Positions 34,686 to 43,222 of a stretch of DNA of 64,000 nucleotides are shown here, in pieces. This stretch comes from Vibrio sp. SCSIO 43136 (GTDB lineage Bacteria > Pseudomonadota > Gammaproteobacteria > Enterobacterales > Vibrionaceae). A model generated the notes under the pieces. It was not told where the DNA came from. It saw nothing but the letters and a program-made list of their open reading frames with translations, and did not search any database. The position numbers were made by a program, and so were the translations under genes. Location of the stretch: assembly GCF_023716565.1 (NCBI RefSeq), contig NZ_CP071849.1, positions 1,674,001 to 1,738,000 on the forward strand, written 5' to 3'. The stretch's first letter is position 1. Every line of letters begins with the position of its first letter.

Positions 34686-35558
34686 TTAGTTCTCCTCCTT
34701 AAACAGCACTTTTTGCAGAATCATAAACAACACCACAATCATCAGTAGCAACACCGCCATCGCCGATGCCAAACCAAAGTCATTGAAGTTAAAGGCGGTT
34801 TCTAACGTCGCCATCACGAACGTTTTAGTGCCGTTTGCACCTTTTGTTATGATCATCGGAATTTCGAACACCGACAAAGAACCCACAAACGCTAGCAACA
34901 CTTGAAGCCCAATCACCAGCTTGATTGACGGTAGCGTGATAAAGCGGAACTGTTGCCACTCGCTCGCACCTTCAATTTTCGCCGCTTCATACTGGTCTTG
35001 CGGAATAGACTGCAAAACGCCATAGAACAAAATCAGGTTGAAACCTAGGTAACGCCAGATAGAGGCAGCCACCAGCGCCCAGTTCACGACTTCGCGATCC
35101 ATAAGCCACGGCTTAATCCAACCTTCGAGACCAATCAAGGTTAAGAAGCTGTCCAATGCACCATCGACTTGATAAAAGATCTGGAACACCATGGAAGCGG
35201 CCACAGCATTGAGAACGAAAGGAATGAAAAGCAAGGTCTTAAATAAGTTTCGACCTGCAAGTTTTGAGTTCACAAGAACGGCAAACCACAAAGAAAGAGA
35301 GAGCTGAATAATAGCACCAACGAAGTAGTACAAGGTCACCAGCAGAGGGTGTAACTGTTCAGGCTCTTCCCACAGGTAAGTATAGTTATCGAGGCCGATA
35401 AACTCTTTGACCGGTGCGTAACCATCCCAGTCAGTCACACTCATATAGAACAGCTGACTCGCTGGATAGTAGGAAAAGGTAAATAACAGCGTAAGAGGGA
35501 TTGCTAGGAAAGCAAACACTATCATCCTTTGCTGCTGTTTCAACGTCATGTCAAACAT
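34686..35558 (-). CDS. Sugar ABC transporter permease (MalF type)
   Basis: The start is the ATG at 35558 (M-F-D-M-T-L-K-Q), behind GGAG; a longer start at 35579 lacks a ribosome-binding site. The 290-residue CUT1 permease has six predicted membrane segments and the EAA loop (Q-Y-E-A-A-K-I-E-G-A-S). It is the first gene of the importer operon (MalF-type, MalG-type, DUF624, 2-epimerase, ATPase). An operator lies 80 bp upstream. Presumed substrate is beta-1,4-mannobiose and longer mannooligosaccharides. Confidence 0.9.
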   Translation of the reverse strand: MFDMTLKQQQRMIVFAFLAIPLTLLFTFSYYPASQLFYMSVTDWDGYAPVKEFIGLDNYTYLWEEPEQLHPLLVTLYYFVGAIIQLSLSLWFAVLVNSKLAGRNLFKTLLFIPFVLNAVAASMVFQIFYQVDGALDSFLTLIGLEGWIKPWLMDREVVNWALVAASIWRYLGFNLILFYGVLQSIPQDQYEAAKIEGASEWQQFRFITLPSIKLVIGLQVLLAFVGSLSVFEIPMIITKGANGTKTFVMATLETAFNFNDFGLASAMAVLLLMIVVLFMILQKVLFKEEN

Positions 35559-35637
35559 AAGGACTCCATTAGGACCCAACTCTCAACCTCAAAATCGAAG
35601 CATTAAGTGAGTGAATTTTCTTTATCTGACAAAAATC

Positions 35638-35647
35638 TTAACGTTAC
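35638..35647. promoter_or_regulatory. Mannan-regulon operator upstream of the importer operon
   Basis: Core TTAACGTTAC within AATCTTAACGTTACGATTTT, at the importer end of a 530-bp divergent region. Apart from this, the CRP-like site and the second operator, the region is AT-rich with no convincing small gene. Confidence 0.75.
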
Positions 35648-35690
35648 GATTTTGGATAATCAATTCACTCATCACGGTTACCAATATGAT

Positions 35691-35706
35691 TGTGAATCAG
35701 ATCACC
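35691..35706. promoter_or_regulatory. CRP-like site in the importer/kduD divergent region
   Basis: TGTGA-ATCAGA-TCACC, one mismatch from TGTGA-N6-TCACA, located between the two mannan operators. It suggests catabolite control of the importer and/or kduD. Confidence 0.6.
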
Positions 35707-35805
35707 AAAGAGTAGGTAAAATCAGCTATAAGTGTGATCAAGAAGGTCTGTTCTACGCCAACCTTTAACTGAAAACCATCTTAAACGACGCAACATTCGT
35801 CAACC

Positions 35806-35815
35806 GAAACGTTAC
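35806..35815. promoter_or_regulatory. Mannan-regulon-like operator, kduD side
   Basis: Core GAAACGTTAC within ACCGAAACGTTACGAAG, 274 bp upstream of kduD and 248 bp upstream of the importer operon. It may form a repression loop with 35638 or bring kduD into the regulon. Confidence 0.6.
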
Positions 35816-36088
35816 GAAGAAATGCGTACCAATTGCACGCACTATGAATGGTTTGAGTGGAGAAGTTAATCAACCATAAATCCATAAACAGGGTGCTAAT
35901 AGCTAGAAACATCGCTTGTTGAAGATCTACCCTCTTCCCACACGGATCATGATCATCATCACAAATAGACAACCCAAGAATGCCATTCGCTTAATTGCTG
36001 TTCTGGCTGCATTGAAGGGACACTCTCTTAGCTATATTGTATGACTATTAACTTGTTTTACCTCACCAGATATTGAGGGGATACGTAA

Positions 36089-36847
36089 ATGCTAGAGTCG
36101 TTCAATCTTGAGGGCAAAGTCGCCATCGTGACAGGCTGCAACACAGGTTTAGGGCAATCAATGGCGATAGGGCTTGCACAAGCGGGCTGCAAGGTTGTTG
36201 GTGTGAACCGTAGTGAGCCAAAAGAAACCGCAGAAAAAATGACACAAGCGGGCCACGATTTTCTCGATGTAAGGGCTGACCTACTAAACCAACAGGAGAT
36301 CCCTGCCATTTTGGAAGCAACTCTGGCTGAATTTGGTCGTGTAGACATTTTGGTTAACAATGCAGGAATCATTCGTCGCCAAGATGCTATCGATTTCACC
36401 GAGCAAGATTGGGATGACGTCATGAACATCAATTCCAAAACCGTTTTCTTTTTGTCTCAGGCAGTTGCTAAGCAGTTTATTGCCCAAGAAAGTGGCGGGA
36501 AAATCATTAATATTGCCTCAATGCTCTCTTATCAAGGCGGTATCCGTGTTCCTTCATACACTGCATCTAAGAGCGCCATCATGGGGGTAACACGAGCCAT
36601 GGCTAACGAATGGGCAAGCCACAATATCAACGTCAATGCCATTGCGCCAGGCTACATGGCCACTAATAACACTCAAGCATTGCGTGACGATGCCGAGCGT
36701 AACCAAGCAATTTTGGATCGCATTCCTGCAAATCGATGGGGTAAACCCGAAGACATCGTAGGCCCTTGTATTTTCCTTGCCTCTTCAGCTTCAGACTATG
36801 TGAACGGCTACACCATTGCCGTTGACGGCGGGTGGTTGGCACGCTAA
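36089..36847 (+). CDS. kduD: 2-dehydro-3-deoxy-D-gluconate 5-dehydrogenase
   Basis: A 252-residue classical SDR with the NAD motif T-G-C-N-T-G-L-G, N-N-A-G, Ser144 and catalytic Tyr157/Lys161 in S-Y-T-A-S-K. Length and sequence match KduD, which reduces 2,5-diketo-3-deoxygluconate to 2-keto-3-deoxygluconate in unsaturated-uronate breakdown. It is followed 124 bp later by an RpiB-family isomerase that could provide the preceding step. A related oxidoreductase role in another sugar pathway cannot be excluded. Good ribosome-binding site (GAGGGGAT). Confidence 0.85.
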   Translation: MLESFNLEGKVAIVTGCNTGLGQSMAIGLAQAGCKVVGVNRSEPKETAEKMTQAGHDFLDVRADLLNQQEIPAILEATLAEFGRVDILVNNAGIIRRQDAIDFTEQDWDDVMNINSKTVFFLSQAVAKQFIAQESGGKIINIASMLSYQGGIRVPSYTASKSAIMGVTRAMANEWASHNINVNAIAPGYMATNNTQALRDDAERNQAILDRIPANRWGKPEDIVGPCIFLASSASDYVNGYTIAVDGGWLAR

Positions 36848-36971
36848 CCCGCAATAAATACTTTGAGTGTTCGCCGGTAATTGCCTCATAAATTGAGATG
36901 CTTAATAAATCTACTGGTGCTCATCTACCGCATTAAATCTTGATAAAGCAGCTTCGCTGCAGGAGATAACT

Positions 36972-37610
36972 ATGAAAATCGCTCTCATGATGGAAAACAG
37001 CCAAGCAGGTAAAAATGCCATGGTTGCCAATGAACTAGAAAACGTGGCAACGCCGCTGGGCCATCAAGTGTTCAACCTTGGGATGACTGACGAGAATGAT
37101 CATCACCTGACCTATATTCACCTAGGCATCATGGCGAGCATCTTAATCAACGCTAAAGCCGTCGATTTTGTAGTGACAGGTTGTGGCACAGGGCAAGGCG
37201 CATTGATGTCCTTAAACCTTCACCCCGGTGTCGTTTGTGGCTATTGTTTGGAGCCATCAGATGCGTTCCTTTTCAACCAAATCAACAATGGCAATGCACT
37301 TGCGTTAGCATTTGCAAAAGGCTTTGGATGGGCAGGTGAGCTCAACGTTCGTTACATCTTCGAAAAAGCATTTACTGGTGAGCGTGGCCAAGGCTATCCA
37401 CTTGAGCGCGCTGAGCCTCAACAACGAAATGCGGCCATCCTAAGCCAAGTGAAAACAGCCGTCGCCAAAGACAGTGTTGTTGATTCACTGCGTGCCATCG
37501 ACCAAGAGCTAGTTAAAACAGCGGTAGGCAGTGCCAGATTCCAACAATGCTTTTTCGATCACTGCCAAGACAAAGAGATTGAAGCGTATGTTCGCTCGCT
37601 TTTAGATTAA
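36972..37610 (+). CDS. RpiB/LacAB-family sugar isomerase, DhuI-like
   Basis: The 212-residue protein has an RpiB-type N-terminal domain (M-K-I-A-L-M-M-E-N-S-Q; G-C-G-T-G-Q-G-A loop; N-N-G-N-A-L-A-L-A) and a longer helical C-terminus than ribose-5-phosphate isomerase B. An RpiB-family ketol-isomerase (DhuI) with a KduD-like dehydrogenase (DhuD) is known in lactic acid bacteria for unsaturated uronates, replacing KduI. The same pairing here makes a 4-deoxy-5-hexosulose-uronate isomerase plausible. A pentose- or hexose-phosphate isomerase remains possible. Strong ribosome-binding site (CAGGAGATA). Confidence 0.8.
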   Translation: MKIALMMENSQAGKNAMVANELENVATPLGHQVFNLGMTDENDHHLTYIHLGIMASILINAKAVDFVVTGCGTGQGALMSLNLHPGVVCGYCLEPSDAFLFNQINNGNALALAFAKGFGWAGELNVRYIFEKAFTGERGQGYPLERAEPQQRNAAILSQVKTAVAKDSVVDSLRAIDQELVKTAVGSARFQQCFFDHCQDKEIEAYVRSLLD

Positions 37611-37621
37611 ACTCTACTTGT

Positions 37622-37656
37622 GTTCAGTGATGATACATATCGTTTCATCACTGAAC
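37622..37656 (+). terminator. Inverted repeat after the RpiB-like gene
   Basis: GTTCAGTGATGA, 11-nt loop, TCATCACTGAAC; perfect 12-bp stem but no T tract. Likely ends the kduD transcript. Confidence 0.55.
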
Positions 37657-37845
37657 CTACTCCATTCAAATCACCTCTCGCTTCTCCTCATCTCAGTCAC
37701 TTATCTAGTTGATTTAAAGAAAAATAACTAATTTTACTTAACTTTAACTTAATCACACATTGTATAGGGTTACTTGGGTTACCTTTGCCCAGAAAATAAT
37801 CGTTAGTTAGCTAACACAATAAAAAATAAAAGGTTTTTGTTAAAA

Positions 37846-39771
37846 ATGAATGTGATTAAAACAAGCAAACAGCTCCTACCAATCGCTCTTCTTAGTGCTC
37901 TAACAGGCTGTGGTGGCGGAGGGGGAGAGAGCGACTCCGCAGTTCCACTTAGTGAGAGAAGTGCTGCGGTTGCTGCAAATAGTTTAGAGACCTTAGAACT
38001 ACCAATGGCAATGAGCAATTTGGCAACAAGCTTATTACACCAATTGGACCTTCAGCCAGGTACAATATCAGGCACATGCTTACTACAATACAATGGAAGA
38101 TATGGTACGTACTCCGCTGAATTTTCTGGCTCCGAACTCTCTATTACCATAGATAACTGTACCAATCACCCCTACGAAGAAATGGTAACTGGCAGAGTAA
38201 AGCTCACTTTCAGCAAGCTATCGCAACAAGGGCAATACCTAGAGTTTGATTCCAAGATTGAGGCAGAGTTAGTTCAAGACAATGCGGTGAGTGGTCTGTA
38301 TAACATCGATTACGTTGCGCAAGTCTCACAAGCGATAGAAGCAAATCACCAAGTAAAGACATCAATGACCCTTGGTGAGGAAGAAACCATCTATGTTGAT
38401 CATATACCTATCCATTTTGTTAATGGCAGCATAGAGCGCCATCTAGATTATATGACTGGGCATTACTCAGCCACAGCATACGCCAACATCACAGCACCTG
38501 ATCTGTTCGAAGGCACCCTTTCATTACGCACATCTTCACCGTTGGAAGGTAAGATCATGAGCTACCCGAGCAGTGGTAAATACACGATTTATAGTGATAA
38601 AGGAGGTTACGCTGCGGTTAGTGCGAGTTCAGGTTACTGGGCAAAAATTGAAGCGAGTGGAACTTCGCAAACTGTCGATGTTTTTTGGTCTAACATGACA
38701 TCAGGGGCCATTTTGGCATTCCCTGCTCGACAAGGTATTTCTTCAGGAGAGTTTTCTTCTCCTTCGAATTACCCAAAAATCTACAGCAATCAATCCACAC
38801 AAATGGTAATGGCAAGCGATACACCACTAAGGCCAACTCAAACTATATTGATGATTCCAGCACCTGCCATCGGCATCAAGGACAAAAGTTATTTAAGAAA
38901 CACATCGAGTTACGAAACGGTTCCCAAAGAAGACTATCAGCTAGAAGTCGATGGCCCTTGGATCACTTTCACCATGCTTAAAGATCTTCCAGTAGATGAC
39001 CGTTTTGGCTTATCATTTGTCGACAACGAAGACCGCCATGTTGGAACTATTTATATTGAAACCCAAAAGGCACCGCTCGAAGTGACAGTGACCGCAGATC
39101 AAGTGCTCACTGACCTAAGTACTTTTACCCTTAAGGCGACCAAGGTTGGCGACTCATCTCAGAGTTTTTCAATTGATTGGACACAAGTTGCAGGTATAAA
39201 CACACTCGACTTAACCAAGATTAACTCTACTGAAGCCAGTTTCGAACCTTCTCAAATGACGCCGGGAGAGATATACACTTTCCTCGCAGATATTACCGAT
39301 GTATATGGCAGAAAAACCAAGGCCAACGTATTCCTAATGCGTGAAGACCCAGTCAAAGGAAGCTCCTATATCTCTTACCAAACTGACGAAAAGTGGTTCA
39401 ACCAACCAAATACATCGAAAATGAAGGTCATTGAAACTAGAGCTCAATTCGATGGTTCCAAGTTAGAAATTAACAGCACCACCAGCGATTGGAATAACAA
39501 TTTCAGCTTGGGTGCCGAAGGAGTGCACAATGGATATATCTACATAGACGACTTCACCAACAAAAACCACTTCCTCTATTTCAATCTTGATGGCTGGAGT
39601 ATGCTATACAATTGTACTAGTAAAAGCATGCAAATGGATGTAATTGAACATGAAGTTATTACTGAGCCAACTTACCCATTCGAGTACCACAAACTGGCGA
39701 TCGATTTTACCCTGCGCTGCGAAGACGGAAGCATGACAGGCAAGATTCGTTCTAATTCCCAGATCCCTTAA
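37846..39771 (+). CDS. Large surface lipoprotein with PKD-like domain, function unknown
   Basis: The start is the ATG at 37846, preferred over an in-frame TTG. The 641-residue protein has a lipobox (L-T-G-C, lipid Cys24) and a Gly-rich linker (C-G-G-G-G-G-E). Beta-rich repeats follow, and around residues 410-500 an immunoglobulin-like PKD/REJ-type domain (I-D-W-T-Q-V-A-G; A-D-I-T-D-V-Y-G-R). Two Cys pairs early and late may form disulfides. No catalytic motif was recognised. It has no operon partner and an AT-rich upstream region. Possibly an outer-membrane adhesion or polymer-binding protein; this is a guess. Confidence 0.75.
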   Translation: MNVIKTSKQLLPIALLSALTGCGGGGGESDSAVPLSERSAAVAANSLETLELPMAMSNLATSLLHQLDLQPGTISGTCLLQYNGRYGTYSAEFSGSELSITIDNCTNHPYEEMVTGRVKLTFSKLSQQGQYLEFDSKIEAELVQDNAVSGLYNIDYVAQVSQAIEANHQVKTSMTLGEEETIYVDHIPIHFVNGSIERHLDYMTGHYSATAYANITAPDLFEGTLSLRTSSPLEGKIMSYPSSGKYTIYSDKGGYAAVSASSGYWAKIEASGTSQTVDVFWSNMTSGAILAFPARQGISSGEFSSPSNYPKIYSNQSTQMVMASDTPLRPTQTILMIPAPAIGIKDKSYLRNTSSYETVPKEDYQLEVDGPWITFTMLKDLPVDDRFGLSFVDNEDRHVGTIYIETQKAPLEVTVTADQVLTDLSTFTLKATKVGDSSQSFSIDWTQVAGINTLDLTKINSTEASFEPSQMTPGEIYTFLADITDVYGRKTKANVFLMREDPVKGSSYISYQTDEKWFNQPNTSKMKVIETRAQFDGSKLEINSTTSDWNNNFSLGAEGVHNGYIYIDDFTNKNHFLYFNLDGWSMLYNCTSKSMQMDVIEHEVITEPTYPFEYHKLAIDFTLRCEDGSMTGKIRSNSQIP

Positions 39772-39796
39772 GTTAAGTGTAAGCTCACTGTTATAC

Positions 39797-39825
39797 GACT
39801 TAGCGAACTGACTGCTCGCTAAGTC
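39797..39825 (+). terminator. Inverted repeat after the large lipoprotein
   Basis: GACTTAGCGA / TCGCTAAGTC around a 9-nt loop, 26 bp after the stop; weak T tract. Confidence 0.55.
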
Positions 39826-39883
39826 GCTATATAAACACTTATCTCTCCATCTTACTCACTTCGTCAATCTCTCATTTGTGCTA

Positions 39884-39896
39884 TAACTTCAAGTTA
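39884..39896. promoter_or_regulatory. Short palindrome before LysR gene
   Basis: TAACTT-C-AAGTTA, 34 bp upstream of the LysR start; a possible autoregulatory site. Confidence 0.35.
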
Positions 39897-39929
39897 CAAA
39901 TCACTCACTGATTAATCCTCGGAGCGCTT

Positions 39930-40817
39930 ATGCTGCCCTCGCAACTTCCTTTATTTACTGCTGCTGCCCAAGAAGGCAGTTTTTCTGCGGCTGGTCGAAA
40001 GCTGGGAATTTCTGCGGCGGCGGTGAGTAAAGGCATTGCTGTTTTGGAAAATCAAACTGGGGTTAGACTGTTTCACCGCAACACTCGGCAGGTTTCTTTA
40101 ACGGAAGATGGCTTGCGTTTGTATCAACAAATCTCACCATTGATTAATGAGATTGAAGAGAGTATCGACGGTTTAACTGAGCAAAACCGTAATCCCAAAG
40201 GCAAGCTTAAAGTCAATTTGCCAGATGGGTTTGGTCGGCGTTTTATTGTGCCGCACATTGGAGAGTTTTTATCGCTTTATCCAGAGATAGAGCTCGATCT
40301 CGTGCTGAGCGATAGAGTGCTGGATATTATAGATGAAGGTTTTGATGTCAGTATTGGTAACCGAATCAACCAAGATAGCCGCTTGGTTGCTCGTCCTATT
40401 CATCAGATGCAAAGTGGTATCTTCGCCAGTCGTGATTACCTAGAAACGCACGGTACACCTCAAACTATTGACGATTTGGTGACGCATCAAGCCATCCTTT
40501 ATCGCTCGCTTTCTAGCGGTGGGGCATACACTTGGCCGCTAAGAGATAGTAATGGTGAACACCGACAATTTATTCCCAAAGGGCTACTGTCTATCTCGAA
40601 TATCAGCGCCGCCAAGACACTACTTAAGCAAGGTTTAGGCATTGCCTACATGGGCAGATGGCACGTGGAAAAGGAGCTCATTACCGGAGAAATTGTTCCG
40701 GTTCTCGAATCGGCTTGGAGTGAACCAAAGCCCGTTTGGATTTACTACTCTTCAAGAGATAACCTTCCGATGCGAACGAGAGTGTTCATTGATTTCATCG
40801 TTGCCAAAATGCGCTAA
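39930..40817 (+). CDS. LysR-family transcriptional regulator
   Basis: A 295-residue LysR protein with the N-terminal HTH (A-A-G-R-K-L-G-I-S-A-A-A-V-S-K-G-I) and a LysR substrate domain. It belongs to the CrgA/YafC-like subgroup often paired with short-chain dehydrogenases. The next gene on the same strand, 112 bp downstream, is an atypical SDR and is the likely target. The effector is unknown. Confidence 0.88.
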   Translation: MLPSQLPLFTAAAQEGSFSAAGRKLGISAAAVSKGIAVLENQTGVRLFHRNTRQVSLTEDGLRLYQQISPLINEIEESIDGLTEQNRNPKGKLKVNLPDGFGRRFIVPHIGEFLSLYPEIELDLVLSDRVLDIIDEGFDVSIGNRINQDSRLVARPIHQMQSGIFASRDYLETHGTPQTIDDLVTHQAILYRSLSSGGAYTWPLRDSNGEHRQFIPKGLLSISNISAAKTLLKQGLGIAYMGRWHVEKELITGEIVPVLESAWSEPKPVWIYYSSRDNLPMRTRVFIDFIVAKMR

Positions 40818-40929
40818 CGCCGCTTCCTTCAACTTTTGGTTTAAAGTAAATCAACCTTTAACCTACTACCGGGAATAGGTCTCCTCCGCAATAATGACCC
40901 CACATCGACACACAATCACGGAGTTAGTC

Positions 40930-41526
40930 ATGAAAAAAGTGTTAGTTTTGGGTTCAACAGGTCTTGTCGGCGGCGCATTGGTAGAAAAGCTAAAAGCGAC
41001 CACGCAGGTGATCGAAGCTTCATATAATCACCCTCAAAATCCATTCGATCTCTCTGATCCTAAATCACTCAAAGCACTGTTTGAAAAAGTGGGCAAGGTA
41101 GACGCCATTTTCTGCACGGCAGGCGTTGCCAATATGGCTGACTGGCACACATCAAGTGATGCGGAATGGGATTTTGGCATCAAAAACAAAATGATGGGTC
41201 AAATTAACACCCTTCGTTTTGGGCAACAATATGTCAACGATGGTGGAGTGATTGTACTGACCAGCGGTATTTTGGCTCAATACCCAATCCAAGGCAGCAG
41301 CATCGTCACCACAGTCAACGCTGCGGTTGAAGCAGCCGTCAAAGCCGCTTCTGTTGAAGAGCAACGTATTCGATTCAACGCAATCTCACCGGGTTGGGTT
41401 GCAGAAACTATGGTGGCAATGGGCATGGACCCAGAGCCAGGATTACCAGCAAGCGATGTGGCGCAGCACTACATTGAACTACTAGACCAAAGCACCAGCG
41501 GTGAAGTAGTCGTGGCGGCAAAATAA
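40930..41526 (+). CDS. Atypical short-chain dehydrogenase without the Tyr-Lys pair
   Basis: The start is the ATG at 40930 behind GGAG; an upstream in-frame ATG at 40894 has none. The 198-residue protein has the nucleotide motif V-L-G-S-T-G-L-V-G-G and an N-A-I-S-P-G-W motif. A Ser is present in L-T-S-G, but the positions where Tyr and Lys of Y-x3-K should follow are hydrophobic (I and V). It may use other residues or be a binding protein rather than a standard dehydrogenase. Probably regulated by the LysR gene just upstream. Confidence 0.8.
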   Translation: MKKVLVLGSTGLVGGALVEKLKATTQVIEASYNHPQNPFDLSDPKSLKALFEKVGKVDAIFCTAGVANMADWHTSSDAEWDFGIKNKMMGQINTLRFGQQYVNDGGVIVLTSGILAQYPIQGSSIVTTVNAAVEAAVKAASVEEQRIRFNAISPGWVAETMVAMGMDPEPGLPASDVAQHYIELLDQSTSGEVVVAAK

Positions 41527-41535
41527 TCTCGCTTG

Positions 41536-41569
41536 ATGCAGGCTTACCACTCTCATGGTCAGCCTGCAT
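41536..41569 (+). terminator. Terminator after the atypical SDR
   Basis: ATGCAGGCT / AGCCTGCAT with a 16-nt loop, followed by TCATTTCATT. Confidence 0.6.
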
Positions 41570-41708
41570 TCATTTCATTATCCCAGATCGCATTTACCTT
41601 GAGCGATCAATATCCTTCCAAAAACTGAGCACTATTGTGCTATCGAAGCCTCTTCCAGCGACCTACACTACTTCCATATCAGGCTTATACCAATTGAGGA
41701 AAGTAGTA

Positions 41709-42407
41709 ATGACTCACACACCAACCATCGCCGTGGTAACAGGTGCTAACCGAGGCTTAGGTAAAGAGACTTGTCGCCAGCTCGCCAGTCAAGGCGTCGT
41801 AGTGTACGTCACGGCCCGTTCACTAAAAAATGCCGAACAAGTGGTCAAAGAACTGGGTGGGGAAAACCTCATTGCCGCGCAACTTGACGTCGCTGACCCA
41901 TCCAGTATCAATCACCTAGCTGAAAATGTTGCTCGCCACCATGGGCAAATCGATATTCTGATCAACAATGCTGCGATTCACTATGACACTTGGCAAAATG
42001 CGCTCAACGCCGATCTCCAAACTGTTCAGGAGGCAATGGATACTAACCTTTACGGTGCATGGCGTATGGTGCAGGCGTTTGTACCTTTACTGTGCAAGAG
42101 TTCAGCTGGACGAATCGTAAACGTCAGTAGCGGTGCAGGAGCGCTAAGTTCAATGAACGGAAGTACACCTGCGTATAGCATGTCCAAAATCGGTTTGAAC
42201 GCTCTCACCTTAATGCTGGCCAATCAGCTAAGGGCAAACGGCATTGCGGTTAATGCAGTGTGCCCTGGCTGGGTTGCAACCGACATGGGCGGAGCTGGCG
42301 GACGCCCTGTGGAAGAAGGCGCGAAAGGCATCGTATGGGCAGCCATGCTCGAAGATACCTCAAACACTGGCAACTTTTACAGGGATGACAAACCCATAGA
42401 TTTCTAG
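41709..42407 (+). CDS. Short-chain dehydrogenase/reductase (carbonyl-reductase-like)
   Basis: The start is the ATG at 41709 behind GAGGA; the longer in-frame start is unsupported. The 232-residue classical SDR has T-G-A-N-R-G-L-G, N-N-A, a catalytic Ser in V-S-S-G-A-G and Y-S-M-S-K. It resembles eukaryote-type carbonyl reductases (SDR21C). It is a NAD(P)H-dependent oxidoreductase; the substrate is unknown. It is convergent with a tiny secreted protein gene four bases later. Confidence 0.88.
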   Translation: MTHTPTIAVVTGANRGLGKETCRQLASQGVVVYVTARSLKNAEQVVKELGGENLIAAQLDVADPSSINHLAENVARHHGQIDILINNAAIHYDTWQNALNADLQTVQEAMDTNLYGAWRMVQAFVPLLCKSSAGRIVNVSSGAGALSSMNGSTPAYSMSKIGLNALTLMLANQLRANGIAVNAVCPGWVATDMGGAGGRPVEEGAKGIVWAAMLEDTSNTGNFYRDDKPIDF

Positions 42408-42411
42408 AAAA

Positions 42412-42615
42412 TTAGCTTCGCATGGTGCTGCGGCTATCCTTATAAACACCGCCGCCTCTTCGGTAACATTCACTCACAGAGAATGACCCAATATAGCCCC
42501 CATCAACATAACAGGGTACGCTGGGAGAAGCGCCGCTGGCGGGTATCGCCATTGCTTTTGCGGTTAACAACATAAGCGATGCAAACAACACGGAAGAAAC
42601 GACTAAGATCCTCAT
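42412..42615 (-). CDS. Small secreted Cys-pair protein (67 aa)
   Basis: The ATG at 42615 follows GAGGTGGGG and is preferred over the ATG at 42627. The product has a signal peptide (to about A-M-A, residue 23) and a 40-residue mature part with two Cys (S-V-P-C-Y-V-D-G-G; S-E-C-Y-R-R-G-G-G), probably disulfide-bonded. Such YxxGGxY-type mini-proteins are common in vibrios without known function. Confidence 0.6.
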   Translation of the reverse strand: MRILVVSSVLFASLMLLTAKAMAIPASGASPSVPCYVDGGYIGSFSVSECYRRGGGVYKDSRSTMRS

Positions 42616-42749
42616 ACCCCACCTCATGGATATTAATTGCCTTGTTGACTTTTGATACGCACAAACGAGGCAAGTAGATCGTATTCAAACGACGGGGCAT
42701 AAGTAACTATGTCTATAATTTTAATTCAAGGATAAGCAAAGGAATGGAT

Positions 42750-43178
42750 ATGCGGGTGCACGGTCTGTGGAGAATCCAACCATTTAGTGACGCACTTCTT
42801 GTCGCTCAAGTATTTGACTCTTGGAATCAAGATGCGTTTATCGAGTTCAGCAAGGAGCTGGAAGCGAGCATCGGTTTAATGAACAAGGAACGCTGGGCTT
42901 ATATCGGAGATACAAGAGATTGGGGGTTAGCCGTTCCGGATTCACAAACACCACTAGAAGAGCTCTATTTAGGTGTTAAGAACTTAGTGTGCAACGTAAC
43001 TGTGGTTTCAACCTCTATCCAACAGACAGTGATTGATCGAATGAAGACACCAGAAGAGGCCACTATCGCCCCTCATTTTTTCGCCAATACCATTGACGAC
43101 ACTTTAGATATTCTTGAACAACACGACATCCACGTGGACAGAAAAGCCGTGCACCATTGGTTTGAACAAGGGAGATAA
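42750..43178 (+). CDS. Hypothetical protein, possible STAS-like fold (142 aa)
   Basis: Two nearby ATGs (42744 and 42750) are possible; the second is spaced six bases from AAAGGA and is preferred. The product has alternating strand/helix pattern with no signal or membrane segment. The D-A-L-L-V-A-Q-V-F-D ... F-S-K-E-L pattern is reminiscent of STAS-like proteins, but the match is weak. Stands alone upstream of a convergent Usp gene. Function unknown. Confidence 0.6.
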   Translation: MRVHGLWRIQPFSDALLVAQVFDSWNQDAFIEFSKELEASIGLMNKERWAYIGDTRDWGLAVPDSQTPLEELYLGVKNLVCNVTVVSTSIQQTVIDRMKTPEEATIAPHFFANTIDDTLDILEQHDIHVDRKAVHHWFEQGR

Positions 43179-43222
43179 GCCAGAGTATAACGCTCTGGCT
43201 TAATAGGTGGCATCGACACCGA

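Noticed and set aside
35781..35972. 63-residue minus-strand frame in the importer/kduD gap
   Set aside because: It overlaps an operator, has no ribosome-binding site and no recognisable pattern.
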